Below are positions 23,709-29,779 of a DNA stretch of 29,779 nt, in pieces. Positions within the stretch are counted from its first letter, which is position 1; each line of letters begins with the position of its first letter. Made by a program: the position numbers and the translations under genes. This DNA is from Treponema sp. (lineage in GTDB: Bacteria > Spirochaetota > Spirochaetia > Treponematales > Treponemataceae): contig JAGCTZ010000043.1 of NCBI GenBank assembly GCA_017963165.1, positions 1 through 29,779 on the forward strand, in the 5' to 3' direction. The notes beneath the pieces were generated by a model. The model was not told the DNA's origin, made no database searches, and saw only the letters and a program-made list of their open reading frames with translations.

Positions 23709-24360
23709 CCTCGTCAAAATCTCCTTCTGCATCATCCATATCCTCAGAAGCTCCATCTTCATCGTCTATATCATCATCAGCATCACGAGATTTTTCGTTT
23801 ACATCATCCATCAAATTATCATCTTCATCATCATCAAGCTGAATGCTATGTTTAATTCTAGGAGCAGCTCCCGGAGGTTCAAGCTTTGTATGGATTGCGG
23901 CTTCGATTTCCTTAGCAGATTTTCCAAGTGCAAAAGAAATTTCGTCTTCCAAAAGCTTCTTTGCAGAATCATAGAGCTTGCGTTCAAGAATTGGAAGTTC
24001 CTTTACTTTACTGCGGTTGTAAAGACAGCGTACAATTGTTGCAATATCTTTTACTGTTCCTTTTTTAAGAAGTTCAAGATTCATCTGATAGCGAAGCTTC
24101 CAGTCAGAAGTGATTGGTTCAAATTCATCAGACAAAAGGTTAAGAGCTTCTTCTGCTTCCTTTGCATTTACAATCTGACGTATGCCAAGCTCTTCTGCTT
24201 TATTTACAGGAACCATTACAATCATGTCTGAGGCTTCGATATAAATCTTATAATAAAGATTCATCTCGTCATTGAATTTCTTTTCAAAGATCTCTTTTAC
24301 AATTCCAACACCCTGGCTTGGATAAACGACCTTTTGGTCAATCTTGAATTTTGTTTCCAT
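23692..24360 (-). CDS. carD: CarD-family RNA-polymerase-binding transcription factor with a long acidic tail
   Basis: This is a 222-residue protein. The N-terminal RNA-polymerase-interaction domain (residues about 1-60) begins METKFKIDQKVVYPSQGVGI. An all-helical DNA-contacting domain follows (about 70-165, with ELPILERKLYDSAKKLLEDE). CarD stabilises open promoter complexes. Bacterial CarD proteins are usually about 160-170 residues; here about 50 extra residues are almost entirely Asp and Glu (for example DDDEDDNLMDD, DDAEGDFDEDDDSF). The ATG lies eight bases after a TATAAT with a -35 at 17 bp and no ribosome site, so the transcript should be leaderless. ispD overlaps its 3' end. Confidence 0.94.
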   Translation of the reverse strand: METKFKIDQKVVYPSQGVGIVKEIFEKKFNDEMNLYYKIYIEASDMIVMVPVNKAEELGIRQIVNAKEAEEALNLLSDEFEPITSDWKLRYQMNLELLKKGTVKDIATIVRCLYNRSKVKELPILERKLYDSAKKLLEDEISFALGKSAKEIEAAIHTKLEPPGAAPRIKHSIQLDDDEDDNLMDDVNEKSRDADDDIDDEDGASEDMDDAEGDFDEDDDSF

Positions 24361-24368
24361 ATATATAC

Positions 24369-24397
24369 ATTATACCACAAAAAAGACATAAATTCAA
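24369..24397 (-). promoter_or_regulatory. Promoter of carD-ispD-ispF, leaderless
   Basis: On the minus strand TTGAAT (24397-24392), a 17-bp spacer and a perfect TATAAT (24374-24369). The ATG at 24360 is eight bases beyond. The promoter fits inside the 38-bp gap after the pyrophosphatase stop. Confidence 0.72.
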
Positions 24398-24398
24398 A

Positions 24399-26054
24399 TT
24401 ACTTTGAATAGTTTACAACCTGCTCTGTAAGCAGCGGAATGAGCTGTTTCTTTCGCGAAACAATTCCCTGAAGGAAATAAACATTTTCTTCCTGTTTTGG
24501 GAATGTAATAAACTGATTGAATTTTGGATCACACGAAATTAACAGGACACTCGAAAGCGTTGTAATATCCGTAACAAGCAGACAAGAAAAAAGTGCCTTG
24601 CGGCTGCGAGCTTCTATTTCCAGTTCCTTTAAGAAATCCTGAGTTCGTTCCAGAACTTCCTTTGTACTGCCAACTTCTATCTGACTTACAGTATAAGTTA
24701 CTTTTCCTTCTGTATATTCCTTCAAATCCTGACGAACAAGCTCACCTGCATCTCGGCCAGAAACATTGCTTCCTGCAATAAGGATTTCGTTACCAATCTC
24801 TTTAATATCAAGATCAGAAATATTAGAAAGGTATTCGGCAGTTTCACGGTCTACATCTGTTGTTGTTGCCGATTGAAGAATAAGTGTATCAGAAAGGATG
24901 CCGCAAAGCAAAAGTGGAGCAATATCCTTTGGAATTGGAATTTTATATTCTCTGTAAAGATTTGCAATTTGAGTAGCAGTAGAACCAACAGGTCTGTTGA
25001 TAAATGTAATAGGATTTTTTGTTGGAATTGCGCCGATTCTATGATGATCGACAACTTCCTGAATTGTATAATGCTCTATTCCTTCTACAGCCTGAGAAAG
25101 CTCATTATGATCAACAAGAATTACTTCGATATTCGGTTCCTTCATAAGGTCGTGTTCCGAAATCATTCCAATAACACGATTATCATCATCAACAACAGGA
25201 AGATATTTACAGTGAGCAGCCTGCAGCAGCTCTTTGATTTTTGAAACAGTATCATTAATATGAACTGTTTTAATATCTTTATCGCCCATTACACTTACAG
25301 GCATAGAATAAGCAATAAGCATGGAAGTTGGAGATGTTGAATAAGGACTTACTATTACGCTTACACCATTTTTTTCTGCAAGGTCCCGCAGTTCTTTATT
25401 GATAACATGACCAGAAGTTGTGATAAGAAGCTTTACCTTATGCTCTATACACATTTTGTGAATATCGGCACGGTCCGAAGCAATAACGACAATATCTTCG
25501 GAAGCATGAGCATCAAGACGTCGTACAAAAGTTTCGGGAGAAGAAGAACCGACATGTATAGACGCTTTAAAATTTTTGTCTGCATCGTCGGCAATTATAA
25601 TCGGCTGAGCGTTCAAGGTTTTCTGAATAAGATTTATTGTTGTAGAAAAACGATGCTTCTTTTCGGGATTAAGAATTGTAAGAACACCCCGCGCAAAACC
25701 TGAATAATGAAGCAGCGAAAGATAATGACCATCTTTATCGACAACAGGCATTACACGATTTTCCGATTTTTCCATGCGGGCAATTGATTCCCAGACAGAA
25801 ATATCTTCGGTAACAGTTTCGACATTGTTTTGCATAAAGTATTTTACTTTTGGAACAAGGTCCGGTAAATATTCAGGACGAGGTACATCAAACTTCTTAA
25901 AAATATACGCAGTCTGAGGATTTAAATGACCTGCTCTTGCTGCTTTATACTGAGGAAATCCAAGAAGATTTTTTAAGCGTGCATAACCAACAGCAGAAAC
26001 AACTGCATCTGTATCGGGATTTTTGTGTCCAATAATATAAACTGTCTTTTCCAT
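24399..26054 (-). CDS. ppaC: Family II (Mn-dependent) inorganic pyrophosphatase with CBS and DRTGG domains
   Basis: This is a 551-residue cytoplasmic enzyme that hydrolyses pyrophosphate. The DHH-type core is split by an insert. The N-terminal metal site is GHKNPDTDAV (residues 9-18); the second half has LVDHNELSQAVEG and VDHHRIG; the DHHA2 end carries SRKALFSCLLVTD. The insert holds two CBS motifs (around 70-120 and 250-310, with LPVVDDDNRVIGMISEHDLM) flanking a DRTGG domain. In characterised relatives adenine nucleotides and diadenosine polyphosphates bind these domains and control activity. I chose the ATG at 26054. Longer starts overlap the -10 box, and a TATAAT lies seven bases before this ATG without a ribosome site. 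Confidence 0.95.
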   Translation of the reverse strand: MEKTVYIIGHKNPDTDAVVSAVGYARLKNLLGFPQYKAARAGHLNPQTAYIFKKFDVPRPEYLPDLVPKVKYFMQNNVETVTEDISVWESIARMEKSENRVMPVVDKDGHYLSLLHYSGFARGVLTILNPEKKHRFSTTINLIQKTLNAQPIIIADDADKNFKASIHVGSSSPETFVRRLDAHASEDIVVIASDRADIHKMCIEHKVKLLITTSGHVINKELRDLAEKNGVSVIVSPYSTSPTSMLIAYSMPVSVMGDKDIKTVHINDTVSKIKELLQAAHCKYLPVVDDDNRVIGMISEHDLMKEPNIEVILVDHNELSQAVEGIEHYTIQEVVDHHRIGAIPTKNPITFINRPVGSTATQIANLYREYKIPIPKDIAPLLLCGILSDTLILQSATTTDVDRETAEYLSNISDLDIKEIGNEILIAGSNVSGRDAGELVRQDLKEYTEGKVTYTVSQIEVGSTKEVLERTQDFLKELEIEARSRKALFSCLLVTDITTLSSVLLISCDPKFNQFITFPKQEENVYFLQGIVSRKKQLIPLLTEQVVNYSK

Positions 26055-26061
26055 AAAAAAC

Positions 26062-26090
26062 ATTATACAGAAATTCAACTGTAATAACAA
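26062..26090 (-). promoter_or_regulatory. Promoter of the pyrophosphatase gene, leaderless
   Basis: On the minus strand TTGTTA (26090-26085), a 17-bp spacer and a perfect TATAAT (26067-26062). The ATG at 26054 is seven bases beyond the -10 box. Confidence 0.72.
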
Positions 26091-26107
26091 TTTATATTAA
26101 AAAAGAA

Positions 26108-27517
26108 TTATTCAGCAAATTGAATTGTAAAAACAGCACCCTTTGGCTCTGCATTGCCGGCAGTGATTTCTGCACCAAGCGATTGACACAAAGTACGGGC
26201 AATAGCAAGCCCAAGTCCTGACCCACCTGCAGTTCTTGTATGTGCTTCATCTGCTCTGTAAAAACGTTCAAAAATATATGGAAGATCTTTTTCGGAAATA
26301 CCCGGGCCGTTGTCTTTTTCCTGAATAAAAATATTATTCTTCTGCTTCCACGCTTTTAAGGAAACGATGCATTGACTTTCCCCGTCATTTACGGCTTTTG
26401 AAAATTTGACACTGTTGGAAATAAGAATTGTCAGAATCTGGTGAAACATTTCATTATCGCTTACTAGCTTTATATCATCGCTATCACATTCAATTTTAAC
26501 ATCTGGTGCAACAGCTGAAAACTCCTGTGTAACACGTTCAAACATATCATGTAAATCAACCTCGCTCAATTGAGGCTTTATGCGGCCACTTTCGATTCTT
26601 GAAATCTGCAGAAGATTTTGGATTATGGCGTGCATTGAATTTGATTCATTTTTTATTGCAATCAATGATTTTTCCAGTTGTACCGGATCGTCTTTACCCC
26701 ATCGCAATAAAAGATTTGCCTGGCCCGAAATTACGGTAAGAGGTGTATTAAGCTCATGCGAAACATCACTTGAAAACTGACGCTCTCTGTCAAAATCTGC
26801 CTTAATACGCATAAACAGTTCATTAAAAGTATCCGAAAGCTCGTCTATTTCATCTCCCCTTCCAGACAATGGCAAAAGACTATCAAGACTTTGTGTTGTC
26901 ATTGAGCGGGCAGCTTTTGTAATTTTCACAACAGGACTTATAGTATTTTTAGTAATAAACAAAGATACAAAGAAAGACAAAATCAGAATCGGAATTGACA
27001 GGAACAAAAGTGCCAGCGGCAGCTTTGAAAAAATAACTGTACTGCTGTTGTTTTCCATATTCATTGCAACAGCAACGACAATTTTTCTTCCTGCAAAAGT
27101 ATGATTCAAAGCATAATATTCAATATCAAGGTCGCCGTCAAAAAAGAAATCTTTTTCAAAATAATGAACAGCTTTTCCGTTAGTCTGCTCTAACAATGGC
27201 AAAAAGGGGTCGTTTGTCGCAATTACATCTTCTGTCTCATAATCCCAGACAATATATGTAAGATAATAGGGAATTTCATAAATAGGAACACCGCCATTTC
27301 TATGCTCAGGACCATCAGAAGTAATAACAGGTTTTACAGCATTATAAACTTCTGTCTCGGCTTTTCTTAATTCTGCTGTTTGGCTTGAATATACAAGCGT
27401 GCGTACAAAAAATAGAAATACAAACGTTAAAAGAATAACTGCAATTGTAAGCAGAAACATAAAGCGCAATGAAAGCCTTACAGAAAATGATTGATTTTTC
27501 TTTCTGAGAATTTTCAT
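26108..27517 (-). CDS. Sensor histidine kinase of a two-component system
   Basis: This is a 469-residue membrane kinase. TM1 lies at about 16-38, an extracytoplasmic sensor of about 125 residues follows, TM2 is at about 165-188 and HAMP at about 190-240. The phosphoacceptor His254 is in FSSDVSHELNTPL. The ATPase domain has the N box ILISNSVKF, G1 DNGPGI, F box FERFYRADEAHT and G2 GGSGLGL. All catalytic motifs are intact. The start was placed at the ATG at 27517; a GTG at 27526 is in frame and also possible, since AGGG sites precede both weakly. It follows the response-regulator gene closely and belongs to the operon starting with the secreted protein at 28906. Confidence 0.95.
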   Translation of the reverse strand: MKILRKKNQSFSVRLSLRFMFLLTIAVILLTFVFLFFVRTLVYSSQTAELRKAETEVYNAVKPVITSDGPEHRNGGVPIYEIPYYLTYIVWDYETEDVIATNDPFLPLLEQTNGKAVHYFEKDFFFDGDLDIEYYALNHTFAGRKIVVAVAMNMENNSSTVIFSKLPLALLFLSIPILILSFFVSLFITKNTISPVVKITKAARSMTTQSLDSLLPLSGRGDEIDELSDTFNELFMRIKADFDRERQFSSDVSHELNTPLTVISGQANLLLRWGKDDPVQLEKSLIAIKNESNSMHAIIQNLLQISRIESGRIKPQLSEVDLHDMFERVTQEFSAVAPDVKIECDSDDIKLVSDNEMFHQILTILISNSVKFSKAVNDGESQCIVSLKAWKQKNNIFIQEKDNGPGISEKDLPYIFERFYRADEAHTRTAGGSGLGLAIARTLCQSLGAEITAGNAEPKGAVFTIQFAE

Positions 27518-27529
27518 TGCAGTCACACC

Positions 27530-28228
27530 CTACCCAAGAATATATCCGGTTCCACGAACAGTCCTTATATATTCGTCTCTTGTATATTCTGCAATTTTTG
27601 AACGAAGATATCCTACATAAACATCAACGGTGTTTTCATCAATGAAATGATCTTTTCCCCAGATTTCATCTATAATTACAGAACGAGAAAGAACCTTACC
27701 CTGATTTTCTACCAGCAGTTTAAGAAGAAGGAATTCTGTTTTTGAAAGAGGTATTTCTTCTGCGCTCTCACCAGTGGCAGCTTGACTTAAGCCCGTCATA
27801 GAAAAGCTCATTCTATCAACATTTATTGTAAGATCTTTATAACTTAGCAAAGCTTCTTTTGGTTTGGCAAAACTAACTCGTCTGATAAGTGCGTTAATGC
27901 GGGCTAACAATTCTTCGATTTCAAAAGGCTTTGAAATATAATCATCGGCTCCAAGATTCAAGCCATTGATTTTGTCAATTGTTTCACCGCGGGCTGTTTC
28001 CAGAATTACAGGAACTGTTGAAACAGAACGAATTCTTCTAAGAACCTCAAGTCCGTTCAACTCAGGAAGCATAACATCAAGAAGGATAAAATCAGGCTTT
28101 TCGCTCTCAAATTTATCAAGGGCTTCGCGGCCTGTAACAGCAAGGCAGGTTTCATAACCTTCATGTTCAAGCTCCGGAATTATAAAATCCGAAATACCAG
28201 GGTCGTCTTCAACTATAAGTATTTTCAT
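27530..28228 (-). CDS. OmpR/PhoB-family response regulator
   Basis: This is a 232-residue protein. The receiver domain (1-115) has the acidic pocket EDD at 7-9, the phosphorylation site D51 in LLDVMLPELNG, T78 in ETARG and K100 in DYISKPFE. The C-terminal winged helix (about 125-232) shows LSKTEFLLLKLLVENQGKVL, the VDVYVGYLRSKI recognition helix and the final IRTVRGTGYILG. The gene starts at an ATG six bases after the stop of the secreted-protein gene with a poor ribosome site, so translation is probably coupled. It is the cognate partner of the kinase downstream. Direct repeats upstream of the divergent lipoprotein gene are a candidate target. Confidence 0.96.
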   Translation of the reverse strand: MKILIVEDDPGISDFIIPELEHEGYETCLAVTGREALDKFESEKPDFILLDVMLPELNGLEVLRRIRSVSTVPVILETARGETIDKINGLNLGADDYISKPFEIEELLARINALIRRVSFAKPKEALLSYKDLTINVDRMSFSMTGLSQAATGESAEEIPLSKTEFLLLKLLVENQGKVLSRSVIIDEIWGKDHFIDENTVDVYVGYLRSKIAEYTRDEYIRTVRGTGYILG

Positions 28229-28234
28229 AACCAG

Positions 28235-28906
28235 CTACTCGTTTTCTGTTTCAAGGGTTTCTTTTGATTCATCAATTATATCAGATTCATCAAACTCTTC
28301 AAAATCTTCGATGTATACAATGATTTCTACGGGTTCTATCATAGTTCCATCAAATGCACGAACATTTTGAACAGTAAGACCAAACGAATTGGTGCTCACA
28401 GGTATTATTGCTTTTAGTCTATCACCTTTTTTATTAAATGAAAATCTAATTTTTTCCGGAAGATTATTTTTGTCTACTAAAAGTGAATCTCGTCGAACAG
28501 AACGTGGATTTACACTCTGATTAAATCTAATCTCAAGATTCACCATATTTTCATCAATCCGCTCGCAGTTTATCTGGTAGATTGTTAATGGAAGCGACTC
28601 TGAATAAGCACGGGATCCTCTATAATAGAAAATATGCTCGGAATCCTTTGGAGGAAGCGGTGGTGGAAGATTTTCTGGGTTATTTTCGGAATTATTATCT
28701 ACAGGTCCTTCTGGAGGCTGTTTATCATTCTGATTATTTGATTGGTCTTTAAGCTGTTCAGAAGAACCTTCTCCATGCAGTTCCTGATCAGGTGGAAAAG
28801 GAGGAAACCCACTCTGACCAGGAGCTGCAGAAGAAGCCGCATTAGTCACGGTCATAAAAAAAGAGAAAAACAAAAAAAAGTAAAATCCTCTTTCTGAAAG
28901 CTTCAT
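28235..28906 (-). CDS. Secreted hypothetical protein, first gene of the two-component operon
   Basis: This is a 223-residue protein with a signal peptide (MKLSERGFYFFLFFSFFMTV, cleavage expected near TNA-AS). It is followed by a low-complexity Pro/Gln/Asn-rich linker (FPPFPPDQE, LPPPLPPKD), a compact domain containing LTIYQINCERIDENMVNLEI and an acidic tail (DFEEFDESDIIDESKE). No family is recognised. The domain's LEIRFNQSVNPRSV stretch recalls Ig-like beta-sandwich domains, but this is only an impression. I chose the ATG at 28906 because a TATAAT ends six bases before it and the signal peptide starts there; the frame is open to 28954. It may be a periplasmic partner of the kinase encoded two genes downstream. 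Confidence 0.8.
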   Translation of the reverse strand: MKLSERGFYFFLFFSFFMTVTNAASSAAPGQSGFPPFPPDQELHGEGSSEQLKDQSNNQNDKQPPEGPVDNNSENNPENLPPPLPPKDSEHIFYYRGSRAYSESLPLTIYQINCERIDENMVNLEIRFNQSVNPRSVRRDSLLVDKNNLPEKIRFSFNKKGDRLKAIIPVSTNSFGLTVQNVRAFDGTMIEPVEIIVYIEDFEEFDESDIIDESKETLETENE

Positions 28907-28912
28907 GATTTT

Positions 28913-28918
28913 ATTATA
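28913..28918 (-). promoter_or_regulatory. -10 box of the secreted-protein / two-component operon, leaderless
   Basis: A perfect TATAAT on the minus strand lies six bases before the ATG at 28906. No good -35 is seen at 16-18 bp, which could mean dependence on an activator. A TTGACT five bases upstream of the -10 is too close to act as a -35. Confidence 0.55.
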
Positions 28919-28960
28919 TGACAAGTCAACCGAAAAAGAATGAGAAAATGGCAAGTTTTG

Positions 28961-28989
28961 TCTAAGAGTTTTCTTAGAATTCTCTTAAC
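28961..28989 (+). promoter_or_regulatory. Candidate response-regulator site in the divergent intergenic region
   Basis: TCTAAGA (28961-28967) and TCTTAGA (28972-28978) form an inverted repeat. CTTAGA (28973) and CTTAAC (28984) form a direct repeat with an 11-bp step, the spacing used by OmpR/PhoB-family regulators. It lies between the two-component operon and the lipoprotein gene. The assignment is inference. Confidence 0.35.
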
Positions 28990-29103
28990 GCAATTTCAAG
29001 ATTTTTTAACTTTTGCAGCAGTATATTTACCTTCGAAAAGAATAAATGGTCTGATATCGCCTGCTATTCTTTACATTCCAGCTATTTATAAGGAGATATG
29101 CCT

Positions 29104-29779
29104 ATGAAACGAAGCATTTTTTCAATTCTTTCAATTTTACTTATTATGACAGGATGTTCTAATTCCTGTTCAAGTACAGGAACAAAAAACACCGAAAAGC
29201 AGCCGGAAGCAGGATTGCCCGGTGGACCGGGAGATTTTGGTTCGGCAGGCTTTGGTCCCCAGGAGACGGCAATAATCAGCGATGATGGCAGCACTACAAA
29301 TTATGTAGACAAAAGCACTGCTCCGGCAAGTCTGGTAATTGCAGAGGACCTTTACGAAAACTTTGTGGCAGACGGTACTGTTACAATTACTTTTAATGGG
29401 GACAGCTGGAAAAGTTCCTTTGAAGGTGCGGCCAGCCCGGATGAAATTTCTATTAAGAAAGTAGAAAATTCTGCAGAAGACGAAGCTTCGCAGGGAGTAG
29501 AAATCCAGTACAAGGGAAAGTCAAAAATCAAATATGTACTTTCGGGAAGCTATACCGGTACAGTCTTTATTAAAAACAAAAAAGCCGATGCAGCAGTAGT
29601 ATTGAATAATGTAAATATTACAAGTGCAGATGGCAGCGGCCCGGTTTTACGATTCAGCGCAGAAGAAACCCGCACCTTTATTGTTGTTCCAGCAGGTAGC
29701 ACAAATACCCTTACAGACACCCGACTTCTTAATCAGAGCAGCACAATGTATGATGACAAAAAAGGCTCTGTTTATGCAA
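29104..29779 (+). CDS. Cthe_2159-type carbohydrate-binding lipoprotein, partial (3' end beyond the window)
   Basis: Only the first 225 codons are present. The signal peptide MKRSIFSILSILLIMTGC ends in the lipobox MTGC (Cys18). A short linker follows, then a domain with the features of the Cthe_2159 carbohydrate-binding beta-helix family: YVLSGSYTGTVFIKN, AAVVLNNVNITSADGSGPVL, a VPAGSTNTLTD turn and a YDDKKGSVY rung. Such proteins bind acidic polysaccharides in characterised clostridial relatives. The ATG at 29104 was preferred over an in-frame ATG at 29098 because AAGGAG lies eight bases before it. It is divergent from the secreted-protein / two-component operon, which may control it. Confidence 0.85.
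   Translation, partial: MKRSIFSILSILLIMTGCSNSCSSTGTKNTEKQPEAGLPGGPGDFGSAGFGPQETAIISDDGSTTNYVDKSTAPASLVIAEDLYENFVADGTVTITFNGDSWKSSFEGAASPDEISIKKVENSAEDEASQGVEIQYKGKSKIKYVLSGSYTGTVFIKNKKADAAVVLNNVNITSADGSGPVLRFSAEETRTFIVVPAGSTNTLTDTRLLNQSSTMYDDKKGSVYA

Overview
The window looks like a chromosomal segment of a spirochete, most likely a host-associated or rumen-type Treponema. This is an inference. It rests on the AT-rich composition, the lipoprotein signal peptides, the pairing of carD with ispD and ispF, a RarA protein with a large extra C-terminal half, and a giant membrane-anchored coiled-coil protein. No tRNA, rRNA, prophage, transposase or Cas gene was seen. Most genes are housekeeping genes. 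The accessory interest lies in the intergenic DNA.

Layout. Positions 1-2766 (minus strand) hold a YtrA/GntR-type regulator, an ABC ATPase and two membrane proteins in one operon, with a clear promoter and a palindromic operator. Positions 2805-3176 hold a G9/C9 tract and an array of five inverted-repeat units. At 3209-3979 (minus) is an unusual fusion of an XRE helix-turn-helix to an orotate-phosphoribosyltransferase-like domain. folE2 (plus) and folD (minus) converge on a repeat-filled gap. Then come an outer-membrane beta-barrel candidate, a lipoprotein and a RarA fusion (6112-10629, plus), followed by ilvB and a membrane-anchored S41 peptidase (10653-14297, minus). Positions 14463-15094 hold a second, very regular inverted-repeat array, bracketed by a 40-bp direct repeat that carries the rqcH promoter. 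rqcH, a HAD hydrolase and the coiled-coil protein follow (15096-22430, plus). The minus strand from 28906 to 22450 carries a secreted protein with a two-component system, a CBS/DRTGG family II pyrophosphatase, and carD-ispD-ispF. A Cthe_2159-type carbohydrate-binding lipoprotein starts at 29104 and runs off the right edge.

Functional links. ispD and ispF make isoprenoid precursors under the same promoter as carD. folE2 and folD serve folate metabolism. The secreted protein, response regulator and histidine kinase form one operon and may regulate the divergent lipoprotein gene.

Two observations stand out. First, the two intergenic arrays have unrelated repeat sequences but the same build: inverted terminal motifs, variable interiors, variable spacers and a 63-64 bp period. 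Second, at least six genes (folE2, rqcH, the HAD gene, carD, the pyrophosphatase gene and the secreted-protein gene) have a -10 box 6-8 nt before the start codon and no Shine-Dalgarno sequence, so they are predicted to make leaderless mRNAs. A GC-rich palindromic element is also inserted in frame in rqcH, and a related copy lies between folE2 and folD.
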